Notes: generated from the letters alone by a model not told the origin. A DNA stretch of 64,000 nt from Xylanimonas allomyrinae (GCF_004135345.1 NZ_CP035495.1:1054001-1118000); one strand, 5' to 3'; numbered from the stretch's first letter, positions 7,753-16,477 are shown. A program made the numbers and translations.

Positions 7753-8056
7753 GACGGCGACACCGTCACCGGCCCCGCCCCGTCACGAGGACCCACCGAG
7801 ACGCGTCGCACCACGTCACACGCCACGGTGACCGACCTCACCGCCCGGGACGCGCCCGATGGCGCACAGTGAACGTAAGATGGACCGACCCCATTCTGGA
7901 GTTCGTCGCTCTTCCCGCATCGTCGTGCGCCCCTCCCCGGCCCCAGGCCCGGAAGCGGGCAGGTGTGTGTCTGTGTCCCGGGAGCCGCGACCGCCCGACC
8001 GCGCAAGAGTCCGCAGCCGGGCAGGACTCCCGTTCCCCCAACGGAAACGGTGCACC
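7753..8056 (+). other. Divergent promoter region and long leader of the RNA helicase gene
   Basis: About 300 bases without a gene lie between the divergent phosphatidyltransferase and helicase genes. On the plus strand TAAGAT at 7876-7881 is a possible -10 element, which would give a leader of about 170 nt. The leader has GT-rich and C-rich stretches and ends in GGAAACGGTGCACC before the ATG. Long leaders on cold-shock RNA helicase genes often carry RNA-based control; no known riboswitch was recognised. Confidence 0.4.
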
Positions 8057-10051
8057 ATGCCCACCAGCCCTGACCCCGTCGTGCCCTCCGAGGCACCGGC
8101 CCTGCCCGGCTTCGACACGCTCGGCCTGCCGGCCGCCCTCGAGGCAGCGGTCGCCGACCTCGGCTTCACCACCCCCTCCGCCATCCAGGCCCAGGCCATC
8201 CCGGCACTCCTCGCCGGACGCGACATCACCGGCGTCGCCCAGACCGGCACCGGCAAGACCGCCGCGTTCGGCCTCCCCCTGCTGGCCTCGATCACCGACG
8301 ACGGCGCGCGCCCCCACATCCAGGGACTCGTCCTGACCCCCACGCGCGAACTCGCCATCCAGGTCTCCGAAGCCATCGAGTCCTTCGCCACCCACCTGCC
8401 CGGCATCCGCGTCCTCGCCGTCTACGGCGGCGCGCCCTACATGCCCCAGCAGCGCGCGCTGCGCGACGGCGTCCACGTCGTCGTCGGCACCCCCGGCCGC
8501 ATCATGGACCACATGGAGCGCGGCGCCCTCGTGCTCGACGACGTGCGCTTCCTCGTGCTCGACGAAGCCGACGAGATGCTCCACATGGGCTTCGCCGAAG
8601 ACGTCGACCAGATCTTCTCGAAGGCACCCGCCAAGCGGCAGGTCGCGCTCTTCTCCGCCACCATGCCGCCCGCCATCCGCAACGTCGCCGACAACCACCT
8701 CACCGACCCCGTCGAGGTCGCCGTCGCCCGGCAGTCCTCGACCGTCGCCTCGGTGCACCAGGCCTACGCCGTCGTCCCGTTCCGCCACAAGGTCGGCGCG
8801 CTCACCCGCATCCTCGCCACCTCCGACGCCGACGCCAGCATCGTCTTCACCCGGACCCGTTCGGCCGCCGAGGAGGTCGGAGCCGCCCTCATCGAGAAGG
8901 GCATCTCCGCCGCCACCATCTCCGGCGACGTCGCCCAGAAGGAACGCGAGAAGATCGTCGAACGCCTGCGCTCCGGCGCCCTCGACGTCCTCGTCGCCAC
9001 CGACGTCGCCGCACGCGGCCTCGACGTCGACCGCATCGGACTCGTCGTCAACTTCGACATCCCCCGCGAGCCCGAGGCCTACGTCCACCGCATCGGACGC
9101 ACCGGCCGCGCCGGACGCACCGGCCGCGCCGTCTCCTTCATCACCCCCCACGAGCGCGGCAAGCTCAAGCACATCGAGGCCACCATCAAGGTCCGCCTCG
9201 AAGAGGCCGAGATCCCGTCCCCGCGCGACGTCTCCGCCTACCGCGCCAAGCGCATGCTCGACGGCGTCCCCGCACGCACCCAGGCCGGCCGCCTCGACCT
9301 GTACACCCAGCTCGTGCGCGACCAGGTCACCGTCGGAGACGGCGAGCAGCCCGGCACCGTCGACCCCGCCAAGGCCGTCGAGCTCGCCGCCACGCTCCTC
9401 GCCCTCGCCGTCGGAGACGACGGCCCCCGCGCCCGCGCCGAGCAGGAGGAGTTCGAACGCGAGCAGGCCGAGGGCCGCGCCGCCCGGCAGGCCCGCGAGA
9501 CCCGCAAGCACGAGCTCGGCGACGGCCGCGGCGCTCGCGGTGACCGGTTCGAGCGCACCGACCGCCGTCACGCGCGCGACGGCGACGAGCGTCCCTTCAC
9601 GCGGGGCACCGGCATCCGCCGCCCGGCAGCCGGGACGCGTTACCGCGTCGCCGTCGGGCACCAGGACGGCGTCAACCCTGGCGGTATCGTCGGCGCCCTC
9701 ACGGGCGAAGGCGGCCTGACCGGGTCGGACGTCGGCAAGATCGACATCTTCGGCGCGTTCTCGCTCGTCGACATCACGGCCCCGCTGAGCGAGTCGCAGC
9801 TCGACCGCCTGGCGCGTGCCCGTGTCGCCGGCCGGGCGCTGCGCATCTCCGTCGACCGCGGCGCACCCGCGGACGGCCCGCGCGGCGCCCGGTTCGACCG
9901 CCCGGCACGCTTCGAGCGCGGCGGCCGTGACGAGCGCCCGGGCCGGTTCGACCGCGACGAGCGCGCGCCGCGCTTCGACCGCTCGGACCGCCCGGAGCGC
10001 AAGCCGCGCACCGAGCGCGCCGCTCTCGGGGAGCGCAAGCCGCGCTGGTGA
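8057..10051 (+). CDS. DEAD-box ATP-dependent RNA helicase (DeaD/CsdA type)
   Basis: The 664-residue protein has all helicase motifs in order: FDTLGL with the Q motif, AQTGTGKT (Walker A, about residue 61), PTRELA, TPGRI, DEAD (VLDEADEM), SAT, and the C-terminal HRIGRTGRAGR motif. After a charged linker comes a DbpA-type RNA-binding domain (YRVAVGHQDGVNPGGIVGAL, about residues 530-605) and an Arg/Asp/Phe-rich tail with repeated RFDR blocks. These enzymes unwind RNA during ribosome assembly and mRNA turnover, especially in the cold. The ATG at 8057 gives the normal N-terminus. A very strong terminator follows. Confidence 0.93.
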   Translation: MPTSPDPVVPSEAPALPGFDTLGLPAALEAAVADLGFTTPSAIQAQAIPALLAGRDITGVAQTGTGKTAAFGLPLLASITDDGARPHIQGLVLTPTRELAIQVSEAIESFATHLPGIRVLAVYGGAPYMPQQRALRDGVHVVVGTPGRIMDHMERGALVLDDVRFLVLDEADEMLHMGFAEDVDQIFSKAPAKRQVALFSATMPPAIRNVADNHLTDPVEVAVARQSSTVASVHQAYAVVPFRHKVGALTRILATSDADASIVFTRTRSAAEEVGAALIEKGISAATISGDVAQKEREKIVERLRSGALDVLVATDVAARGLDVDRIGLVVNFDIPREPEAYVHRIGRTGRAGRTGRAVSFITPHERGKLKHIEATIKVRLEEAEIPSPRDVSAYRAKRMLDGVPARTQAGRLDLYTQLVRDQVTVGDGEQPGTVDPAKAVELAATLLALAVGDDGPRARAEQEEFEREQAEGRAARQARETRKHELGDGRGARGDRFERTDRRHARDGDERPFTRGTGIRRPAAGTRYRVAVGHQDGVNPGGIVGALTGEGGLTGSDVGKIDIFGAFSLVDITAPLSESQLDRLARARVAGRALRISVDRGAPADGPRGARFDRPARFERGGRDERPGRFDRDERAPRFDRSDRPERKPRTERAALGERKPRW

Positions 10052-10055
10052 CCTG

Positions 10056-10112
10056 CACGCAGTGAACGACGGCCCTGGCTCCTTCCCGGAGCCAGGGCCG
10101 TCGTTCTGCGTG
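10056..10112 (+). terminator. Long hairpin terminator after the RNA helicase gene
   Basis: A perfect 18-bp stem (10065-10082 with 10088-10105, loop TTCCC) is extended by a further 7-bp match (CACGCAG at 10056-10062 with CTGCGTG at 10106-10112) across a 2-nt bulge. It begins 5 bases after the helicase stop. The convergent PH-domain gene ends at 10130, so the hairpin may serve both directions. Confidence 0.8.
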
Positions 10113-10129
10113 CGGCTGGTGCGGTGACG

Positions 10130-10594
10130 CTACCGCGGGTCGGGCGCCTCGCCGAGCTGCCGGACGAGGGCCGCGAGCCGTCCCGCCTCGGCGATGCCGC
10201 GTTTGCCGTCCGCCCGCTGGACCGCCATGACGGGCTGCGTCGTTCCGTCGGCCAGGTCGAGCATGACCCACGGGTCCGACAGCGACATGCGGACCGCGAC
10301 GATCTGCGGCCAGTCGAGCCGCCGCGTCCGCAGGATGTTGCGCACCACGAGCCGCTGCGGGGACGGCGTCGCGCGCACGCCGCCGAGCCGCCATAGCAGC
10401 GCGGCGGCGCAGGCCGCGAGTCCCACGAAGCTCCACCTGTTGACGGCCGTGGTCGCGAGCGACGTGCGCGACGCGAACCCCACGAAGAGCGACCCGCCGA
10501 CGGCGAGCACCCCGACGCACCAGGCGGCCACCGACGCCCACAGCGGGCGGAAGCTCCGGAACTCGTCGGCGGCCGTCGCGGTCTCCTCGGTCAG
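10130..10594 (-). CDS. PH-domain membrane protein (Rv1417-like)
   Basis: About 154 residues: a polar N-terminus ([19 protein letters not shown]), two membrane segments, and a C-terminal PH-like domain typical of small actinobacterial proteins found beside ribH ([20 protein letters not shown]). Function is unknown. The start is uncertain: the reading frame meets no ATG, GTG or TTG between the end of hisG and the protein's N-terminus. The CTG at 10594, which overlaps the hisG stop (CTGA), is the natural position for a coupled start. It is the last gene of the hisE-hisG transcript. Confidence 0.7.
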   Translation of the reverse strand: MTEETATAADEFRSFRPLWASVAAWCVGVLAVGGSLFVGFASRTSLATTAVNRWSFVGLAACAAALLWRLGGVRATPSPQRLVVRNILRTRRLDWPQIVAVRMSLSDPWVMLDLADGTTQPVMAVQRADGKRGIAEAGRLAALVRQLGEAPDPR

Positions 10595-11439
10595 AGCCGG
10601 GAGGCCAGGATCGAGGTGACCAGCACGCCGCGCGCGCCGACGTCGTAGAGCGCGTCCATCGCGCGGTTCATGGTCGAGCGCTCGACCATGACGCGCACGG
10701 CCGACCACCCCGACTCGTGCAGCGGCGAGACCGTCGGGGACTCGAACCCCGGCGTGATGCCGACCGCCTCCTCGAGCAGGTCGTTGGGCACCACGTAGTC
10801 CATGAGCACCCACTGCCGCGCCGTGAGGACGCCCTGGAGGCGGCGCGCGAGCACCGAGACCCCGTTGGTGAGGTCGGCCTCGGGGCGCCGGATGAGCACG
10901 GCCTCGGAGCGCAGGATCGGCTCGCCGAAGACTTCCAGGCCGGCCGCACGCAGCGTCGTGCCCGTCTCGACGACGTCGGCGATCACGTCGGCGACGCCGA
11001 GCTGCACGGAGCTCTCGACCGCGCCGTCGAGGTGCACGATCGACGCCGGCTCGACACCGCACGCGGCAAGGTGCGCCCCCACGAGCGTGGTGTAGGACGA
11101 CGCGACACGCTTGCCCGCGATCTGCGCGACGTCGGTCATGGTGCCCGCGGGGGCGGCGAACCGGAACGTCGAGCGCGCGAAACCGAGCGGAAGGTGCTCG
11201 ACGGCGTCGGCACCCGAGTCGAGCAGCAGGTCACGCCCGGTGATGCCCGCGTCGACGGTGCCCTCCCCCACGTAGACGGCGACGTCACGCGGGCGCAGGA
11301 AGAAGAACTCGGCGTCGTTGTCGGGATCGGCGAGCACGAGCTCGCGCGAGTCGCGACGCTGCTTGTACCCCGCCTCGCGCAGCATCTCGACGGCGGGTTC
11401 GGACAGGGAGCCCTTGTTGGGCACGGCGATGCGCAGCAT
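10591..11439 (-). CDS. hisG: ATP phosphoribosyltransferase, long form
   Basis: HisG catalyses the first step of histidine synthesis, joining ATP and PRPP. The 282-residue protein begins [19 protein letters not shown] and holds the PRPP-binding region [19 protein letters not shown]. Its C-terminal ACT-like regulatory domain (about residues 210-282, [20 protein letters not shown]) marks the long, histidine-inhibited hexameric form that needs no HisZ. The ATG follows hisE by about 55 bases, and the two genes form the usual actinobacterial his pair. Confidence 0.95.
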   Translation of the reverse strand: MLRIAVPNKGSLSEPAVEMLREAGYKQRRDSRELVLADPDNDAEFFFLRPRDVAVYVGEGTVDAGITGRDLLLDSGADAVEHLPLGFARSTFRFAAPAGTMTDVAQIAGKRVASSYTTLVGAHLAACGVEPASIVHLDGAVESSVQLGVADVIADVVETGTTLRAAGLEVFGEPILRSEAVLIRRPEADLTNGVSVLARRLQGVLTARQWVLMDYVVPNDLLEEAVGITPGFESPTVSPLHESGWSAVRVMVERSTMNRAMDALYDVGARGVLVTSILASRL

Positions 11440-11495
11440 CTGGGACCTCGTTCGGGTGGTCAGGACTGGGGACGACGACGGCGCGGCGGTGCCGC

Positions 11496-11759
11496 TCACA
11501 GATGCGCGTACACGTCGTCGGGGGTCAGGCCCTTGGCCACCATGAGCACCTGCAGGTGATACAGGAGCTGGGAGATCTCCTCGGCCGTGCGGTCGTCGCC
11601 CTCGTACTCGGCGGCCATCCAGACCTCCGCGGCCTCCTCGACGATCTTCTTGCCGATCGCATGGACGCCGGCGTCGAGCTCCTTGACGGTGCCCGAGCCC
11701 TCCGGGCGGGTCACGGACTTCTCGGTCAGCTCGGCGAACAGGGCGTCGAAGGTCTTCAC
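11496..11759 (-). CDS. hisE: Phosphoribosyl-ATP pyrophosphatase
   Basis: The 87-residue protein has the MazG-like fold of HisE, with the metal-binding pattern [14 protein letters not shown] and [17 protein letters not shown]. It hydrolyses phosphoribosyl-ATP to phosphoribosyl-AMP, the second step of histidine synthesis, directly after HisG. The GTG start sits 6 nt after TAGGCT, so hisE-hisG appears to have its own leaderless promoter although it lies about 100 bases downstream of the riboflavin genes on the same strand. Confidence 0.94.
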   Translation of the reverse strand: MKTFDALFAELTEKSVTRPEGSGTVKELDAGVHAIGKKIVEEAAEVWMAAEYEGDDRTAEEISQLLYHLQVLMVAKGLTPDDVYAHL

Positions 11760-11765
11760 AGCGCA

Positions 11766-11771
11766 AGCCTA
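11766..11771 (-). promoter_or_regulatory. -10 element of a leaderless promoter for hisE-hisG
   Basis: Minus-strand TAGGCT, six bases, then GTG 11759. It separates the histidine pair from the riboflavin operon upstream. Confidence 0.5.
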
Positions 11772-11856
11772 GGCGACGGGGCCCCCTCGTCCGGGCCGGG
11801 TTCGCTCTGCGGACGGTGCGGGGTGCGAGTTCCGGGCGCTTGGCACACTATTTCTG

Positions 11857-12387
11857 TCACAGGCCACGCGAGGTCTTGTGCAGCTCGTACCGAGCGCGCC
11901 CCGCGACGTCGGAGTCGGGCATCGCCCCACGGAGCGCCACGACGGTCGCCACCGCCGCCTGCGCCGCCTCGTGGCCCTTGTCCCCCCTGCTGCCCGGCAG
12001 GCCCGCACGGTCGAGCGCCTGGGCGTCGTCGTCGCACGTGAGCACGCCGAAGCCGACAGGGACTCCCGTCCGCACGGACAGGTCGGTCAGCCCCAGCGTG
12101 GCCGCCTGGCACACGTAGTCGAAGTGCGGCGTGCCCCCGCGGATCACGACGCCGAGCGCCACGACGGCGTCGGCCCCGGCCGCGACCGCGCGCGACGCCG
12201 CCACGGGCAGCTCGAACGACCCGGGCACACGCACCACGGTCACCTCCCCCACCCCGGCCTCGTCGAGCGCTCGGCGCGCGCCGGCCAGCAGGCCGTCCAT
12301 GACCTGCGTGTGCCAGCTCGCTGCGACGACGACGACGCGCAGCCCGCGCCCGTCGACGGTCAGGGTGGGTGCTCCGGCGCCGCTCAT
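11857..12387 (-). CDS. ribH: 6,7-dimethyl-8-ribityllumazine synthase
   Basis: RibH condenses the 4-carbon phosphate made by RibB with the pyrimidine made by RibA-RibD to form lumazine. The 176-residue protein shows the substrate-binding stretches [26 protein letters not shown] and [12 protein letters not shown] (T-X-[DN]-X-[DE]-QA-type loop), and the RAG...[10 protein letters not shown] helix. It is about 15-20 residues longer than many homologues at the C-terminus ([19 protein letters not shown]). The ATG overlaps the ribBA stop codon, so it is coupled as the last gene of the riboflavin operon. Confidence 0.95.
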   Translation of the reverse strand: MSGAGAPTLTVDGRGLRVVVVAASWHTQVMDGLLAGARRALDEAGVGEVTVVRVPGSFELPVAASRAVAAGADAVVALGVVIRGGTPHFDYVCQAATLGLTDLSVRTGVPVGFGVLTCDDDAQALDRAGLPGSRGDKGHEAAQAAVATVVALRGAMPDSDVAGRARYELHKTSRGL

Positions 12388-13738
12388 GATGACTCCTTCT
12401 CCTGGTTGCGAATGGTGTGAGACGTCGTGTCGCCGGGACCGTGCAGCTCCAGCAGGTGGCCCATCGACAGCTTCTTGGTGGTCAGGTAGTGCTCGTTCTC
12501 CGGCCCGAGGCCGACCTCGATCGGCTCGCGCCCGACGACGTCGACGCCGGCCGAGCGCAGCCCTTCGGCCTTGAGCGGGTTGTTGGTCAGCAGCCGCACC
12601 CGGACCAGCCCCAGCGCACGCAAGATCGCCGCTGCGGCGCCGTACTCGCGCGCGTCCACCGGCAGGCCCAGGTCCACGTTCGCCTCGACCGTGTCACGGC
12701 CCCCGTCCTGCAGCGCGTAGGCGGCGACCTTGGCCGCCAGGCCGATCCCACGCCCTTCGTGCCCGCCCATGTACACGACCGCGCCTCCGTGCTCCGCGAC
12801 GGCACGCAGGGACGCCCGCAGCTGTGGGCCACAGTCGCAGCGCAGCGACCCGAACGCGTCGCCCGTCAGGCACTCGGAGTGGACGCGGACCCACGGGGCG
12901 TCCCCGCTCCCCTGCCCGTCGCCCGGCGCCGCGACCAGCGCGACGTGCTCAGCGCCCGTGCGCGCGTCGCGGAACGCGTGCAGCCGGAACGTCCCGTGCA
13001 CGGTGGGCAGGCGCGCCTCGGCGACATGCTCGACGCGCGAGGCCGCGTCGTCGACAGGCTCGGGCACCAGCGAGCAGCGTCCGTCGACGTCGTGCTCACG
13101 ACGCCACGCGGCGAGCTCGGCGATCGTCAGCAGCTCCAGGCCCTGCTCCGCGGCGAGGGCGCGCGCCTCAGGCAGGCGCACCATGGCTCCGTCGTCGCGC
13201 ACCAGCTCGCCGATGACGCCCACCTCGCCCGCACCGGCCAGGCGCACGAGGTCGACGGCGGCCTCGGTGTGCCCGGGACGTTGCAGCACTCCCCCGGGCA
13301 CCGCGCGAAGCGGCAGCACATGCCCGGGCCGGATGAGGTCGGCGGGCGTCGCCGACGGGTCGGCCAGGACGCGCAGCGTCCGGGCGCGGTCGGCGGCCGA
13401 GATGCCGGTCGTCACGCCGACGGCCGCGTCGACGGCCACGGTGTACGCCGTCCGCTTCGGGTCACGGTTGTCGGTGACCATGAGCGGCAGGTCGAGCGCG
13501 TCGGCCCGCGCGGCGGGCAGGGGCGCGCACAGGTAGCCCGAGGTGTGCCGCACCGTCCACGCGATCGTCTGCGCGTCCACGTGCCGCGCCGCGAGGACGA
13601 CGTCGACCTCCGCCTCACGGTCGTCGGCGTCGGCCACCAGGACGGGCCGACCGGCCGCGAGGGCCGCGAGCGCGTCCTCGATGCGGCCGGTGCTGGGGTG
13701 CTGGGGGTGCTGGGGGTGCTGGGGGTGATGGCGGTCAT
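12384..13738 (-). CDS. ribBA: RibBA: DHBP synthase/GTP cyclohydrolase II fusion (frameshifted as given)
   Basis: The N-terminal RibB domain makes 3,4-dihydroxy-2-butanone 4-phosphate; the C-terminal RibA domain opens GTP. RibA has the zinc cysteines ([17 protein letters not shown]) and GHEGRGIGL; RibB has PGHVLPLR and [11 protein letters not shown]. The acidic RibB loop reads DREAEVD where most enzymes have DRENEGD. The natural ATG at 13738 overlaps the ribE stop (ATGA) but runs out of frame after about 15 codons, because one 9-base repeat unit has GGGG at 13695-13698 where its three sisters have GGGGG. Restoring that base gives an in-frame N-terminus of normal type. Otherwise translation would have to start at an internal GTG such as 13637, cutting into the domain. 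Confidence 0.88.
13693..13729 (-). repeat. 9-bp tandem repeat at the 5' end of ribBA
   Basis: About four copies of a 9-base unit (minus-strand AGCACCCCC) encode Ser-Thr-Pro repeats after the start codon. The last copy lacks one base (13695-13698 has four G instead of five on the plus strand), which shifts the frame. Confidence 0.8.
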
Positions 13739-14352
13739 CGGGGGTCTCCCTCGGTGTGCTCGCGCAGGGTCAGCATGCGCTCGACGTACTTGGCGAGGAC
13801 GTCGACCTCGACGTTGACACGGTCGCCGGGCTGAAGGGTGCCGAGGGTGGTGGCGGCGAGCGTGGAGGGGATCAGGGCGATGCCGAACCCGGTGTCGGTG
13901 ACGTGGGTGACGGTGAGGGAGACGCCGGCCAGGGCGATGGAGCCTTGGGGCGCGACGTACCGGTGCAGGTGTGCGGGCAGGTCGAAGCTGAGCTCGTCCC
14001 AGCGGGGTCCGGGGGTGCGGGTGGTGAGGGTGGCGACGCCGTCGACGTGGCCTTGGACGATGTGGCCGTCGAGTCGCCCCGTGGCGGCGACGGCGCGTTC
14101 GAGGTTGACGGGCGTGCCGGGGGTGAGGGTGCCGAGGGTGGTCAGGCGCAGGGTCTGAGGCATGACGTCGGCGGTGAAGGTGCCGTGGCCGTGGGTGACG
14201 ACGGTGAGGCAGACGCCGTTGACGGCGATGGAGGCGCCGTGGCGGGTGTCAGTGGTGATGGTGGGGGCGTCGATGGTCAGGACGACGTCGCGGGCGTCGG
14301 GGTGGTCGACGGCGATGACGTGGCCGATCTCTTCGATGATTCCGGTGAACAT
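13735..14352 (-). CDS. ribE: Riboflavin synthase alpha chain
   Basis: The 205-residue protein consists of two tandem lumazine-binding barrels: MFTGIIEEIGHVIAV...NGVCLTVV, then DGHIVQGHVDGVATL...LAGVSLTV. The trimer dismutates two lumazine molecules into riboflavin. Two adjacent ATG codons follow a GAGGAGG site. I prefer the second (14352) for its spacing and because MFTGIIEE is the family N-terminus; the first overlaps the ribD stop. Its stop overlaps the ribBA start. The protein is Thr- and His-rich, like RibD upstream. Confidence 0.94.
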   Translation of the reverse strand: MFTGIIEEIGHVIAVDHPDARDVVLTIDAPTITTDTRHGASIAVNGVCLTVVTHGHGTFTADVMPQTLRLTTLGTLTPGTPVNLERAVAATGRLDGHIVQGHVDGVATLTTRTPGPRWDELSFDLPAHLHRYVAPQGSIALAGVSLTVTHVTDTGFGIALIPSTLAATTLGTLQPGDRVNVEVDVLAKYVERMLTLREHTEGDPR

Positions 14353-15434
14353 CATGCCTCCTCGGTGTCGGGGTCGGGGTGGGTGGCGGTGCGGCGGGCG
14401 ATGAGCAGGATGTCGTCGCCGAGGCGGTGGGTGGTCGTGGTGTGCCAGCGGGGTGCGGTGGCGAGGGTGGTGATGCCGTAAGGGGGGATGGCGGGTGGGC
14501 CGTCGCCGAGCAGGACGGGGGCGATGTAGGCGTGGAGCTCGTCGACGACGTCGGCGGCGAGGAGGGCGCCGGCGAGGGCGGGGCCGCCTTCGACGAGCAG
14601 GTGGCGGATCTCGTGGTGGTGGAGGGCGGCGAGGACGTCGCCGACGTCGTGGGTGCGCAGGTGCAGGGGCGGGGGTCCGTCGTGGAGGAGGCGGTGGTCG
14701 GCGGGCAGGTCGCGGTGGCCGATGACGACGCGCAGCGGCTGGTGCGGGGCGAGCGTGCCGGTGGGGGTGCGGGCGGTGAGGGCGGGGTCGTCGGCGAGGG
14801 CGGTGCCGGTGGTGACGGCGATGGCGTCGACCTGCGCGCGGATGGCGTGGGCGTGGGCGCGGGCTTGGGGGCCGGTGATCCACTGGGAGGTGCCGTCGGA
14901 GGCGGCGACGCGTCCGTCGAGGCTGGTGGCGGTCTTGAGGGTGATCCAGGGGCGGCCGGTGGTCACGGCGTGGTGCCAGGTGTGGACGAGGTCGAGGGCG
15001 GCGGCGCTGCGTGGGCCGGCGGTGACGTGGACGCCGTGGGCGCGCAGGTGGTCGGCTCCGCCTCCGGAGGTGACGCCGGGGTCGGCGAGGGCGTGGACGA
15101 CGTCGGTGATGCCGGCGTCGAGCAGGGCGCGGGTGCAGGGGCCGGTGCGCCCGGTGTGGTGGCACGGTTCGAGGGTGACGACGGCGGTGGCGCCACGGGT
15201 GTCGTGGCCGCGGGCGCGGGCGTCGGCGAGCGCGGCGACCTCGGCGTGGGGGGTGCCGGCGCCGCGGTGCCAACCTTCGCCGAGGACGGTGCGGCCTGGG
15301 ATGCCGGGGGTGGCTGGGGCGAGGATGACGCACCCGACGCGCGGGTTGGGGCCGTGGGCGGGGCCGCGTGCGGCGAGCTCGAGGGCGCGGTCCATGGCGG
15401 CGGGCACGTCGGCCGACCGCGGTGGCGTCTCCAT
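14352..15434 (-). CDS. ribD: Bifunctional pyrimidine deaminase/reductase
   Basis: RibD deaminates and then reduces the pyrimidine intermediate of riboflavin synthesis. The N-terminal deaminase has the zinc site HAEVAAL and PCHHTGRTGPC (about residues 55-95); the C-terminal reductase has TLKTATSLDGRVA, QWITG and LLVEGGPALAGALL. The ATG at 15434 follows GGGAGGAACC. It is the first gene of the riboflavin operon and lies directly behind the FMN riboswitch. Composition is odd: roughly 8% histidine with many Thr-Pro stretches, unlike nearby genes. Confidence 0.95.
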   Translation of the reverse strand: METPPRSADVPAAMDRALELAARGPAHGPNPRVGCVILAPATPGIPGRTVLGEGWHRGAGTPHAEVAALADARARGHDTRGATAVVTLEPCHHTGRTGPCTRALLDAGITDVVHALADPGVTSGGGADHLRAHGVHVTAGPRSAAALDLVHTWHHAVTTGRPWITLKTATSLDGRVAASDGTSQWITGPQARAHAHAIRAQVDAIAVTTGTALADDPALTARTPTGTLAPHQPLRVVIGHRDLPADHRLLHDGPPPLHLRTHDVGDVLAALHHHEIRHLLVEGGPALAGALLAADVVDELHAYIAPVLLGDGPPAIPPYGITTLATAPRWHTTTTHRLGDDILLIARRTATHPDPDTEEA

Positions 15435-15533
15435 GGTTCCTCCCGGAGCCTCGGCGCTCCGGGGTTCGACGACCGCGGGTACGCCGCTGGGGCGCACCAC
15501 GGTGCGTCACGGCGCGCGATGGCACGCGCCGCA

Positions 15534-15666
15534 CATGCGTCCTCCCATCCGGACTTTCACCGTCGGCCCTGGAATTCCACCAGGTCGGCCACGTGAGAGT
15601 GCTCTCGCGTGGTTCGCGGGCTGTCACCGCCGGCTCGGATTTTCACCGACCCCGGAGCATGCGTGA
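15534..15666 (-). ncRNA. FMN riboswitch (RFN element)
   Basis: Read on the minus strand, the 132-base stretch follows the RFN consensus block by block: GGGGTCGGTGAAAATCC, GAGCCGGCGGTGACAGCCC, a variable arm, CCTGGTGGAATTCCAGG, GCCGACGGTGAAAGTCC and GGATGGGAGGACGCATG. The ends (GCATGC and GCATG) close stem P1. It lies about 100 bases before ribD, so FMN should shut off the whole riboflavin operon in cis. Whether control is by termination or by hiding the ribosome binding site was not resolved. Confidence 0.93.
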
Positions 15667-15758
15667 GGTGATCAAACCAGGCGGGTGCGGTGCGATGCAA
15701 CGCTGGGTCGTCCGCTGCCCGGTGTCTGGCCGGGCGCGACGGGTCGCCGGCGTGCAGG

Positions 15759-16433
15759 TCAGCGGTGGGGCGCGTGCTGGTGGGTGGCGGCGAGGTCGCG
15801 CAGCGCCTGGATCTCGGCGGGGACGTCGTCGGCGCCGTAGACGGCGGATCCTGCGACGAAGACGTTGGCGCCGGCGTCGGCGGCGCGCTCGATGGTGGTG
15901 CGCGAGACGCCGCCGTCGACCTGGACCCAGACGTCGAGGCCGGACGCGCTGACCGCCTCGCGGGCGCGGCGGATCTTGGGCAGGGTGCCGTCGATGAACG
16001 ACTGGCCGCCGAACCCTGGTTCGACGGTCATGACGAGGATCATGTCGATCTCGCCGAGCAGGTCGAGGAACGGTTCGACGGGGGTGGCGGGGCGCAGCGC
16101 GAGGCCGGCGCGGGCGCCGTGCCGGCGCAGCTCGCGGGCGAGGCGCACGGGGGCGCGGGCCGCCTCGGCGTGGAACGTCACCGACGCGGCGCCGGCCTCC
16201 GCGTACGCGGGTGCCCACCGGTCGGGGTCCTCGATCATGAGGTGGGCGTCGAGCGGCAGCGGGGACACCGCGGCGAGACGGTCGAAGACGGGCAGCCCGA
16301 GCGTCAGGTTCGGCACGAAATGGTTGTCCATCACGTCGACGTGCGCGTAGTCGGCGGACGTGATCGCGTGCAGGTCGCGTTCGAGGTTCGCGAAGTCGGC
16401 GGACAGGATGCTTGGGCTGATCAGCGCTGCCAT
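15759..16433 (-). CDS. rpe: Ribulose-phosphate 3-epimerase
   Basis: Rpe interconverts ribulose 5-phosphate and xylulose 5-phosphate in the pentose phosphate pathway. The 224-residue TIM barrel shows the family motifs [40 protein letters not shown] and VDGGV, including the metal-binding histidines and catalytic [10 protein letters not shown]. The ATG is 7 nt after TACGCT and lacks a ribosome binding site, so it is probably leaderless and separate from rsmB upstream. Ribulose 5-phosphate is also the RibB substrate, which fits its place beside the riboflavin genes. Confidence 0.95.
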   Translation of the reverse strand: MAALISPSILSADFANLERDLHAITSADYAHVDVMDNHFVPNLTLGLPVFDRLAAVSPLPLDAHLMIEDPDRWAPAYAEAGAASVTFHAEAARAPVRLARELRRHGARAGLALRPATPVEPFLDLLGEIDMILVMTVEPGFGGQSFIDGTLPKIRRAREAVSASGLDVWVQVDGGVSRTTIERAADAGANVFVAGSAVYGADDVPAEIQALRDLAATHQHAPHR

Positions 16434-16440
16434 GGCCCAC

Positions 16441-16446
16441 AGCGTA
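16441..16446 (-). promoter_or_regulatory. -10 element of a leaderless promoter for rpe
   Basis: Minus-strand TACGCT, seven bases, then ATG 16433; no ribosome binding site is present. Confidence 0.45.
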
Positions 16447-16477
16447 GGGGCGGACCGGCCTGCGCGTCAGGCGACGG

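Noticed and set aside
7838-9661. A 607-residue Gly/Asp/Val-rich frame on the minus strand inside the helicase gene
   Set aside because: Antisense shadow of the helicase coding frame with no recognisable domain.
13693-13738. Treating the Ser-Thr-Pro frame (108 residues from 13738) as a separate small gene
   Set aside because: It turns into Arg/Ser-rich out-of-frame RibB sequence and has no family. It is the true ribBA start cut off by the frameshift.
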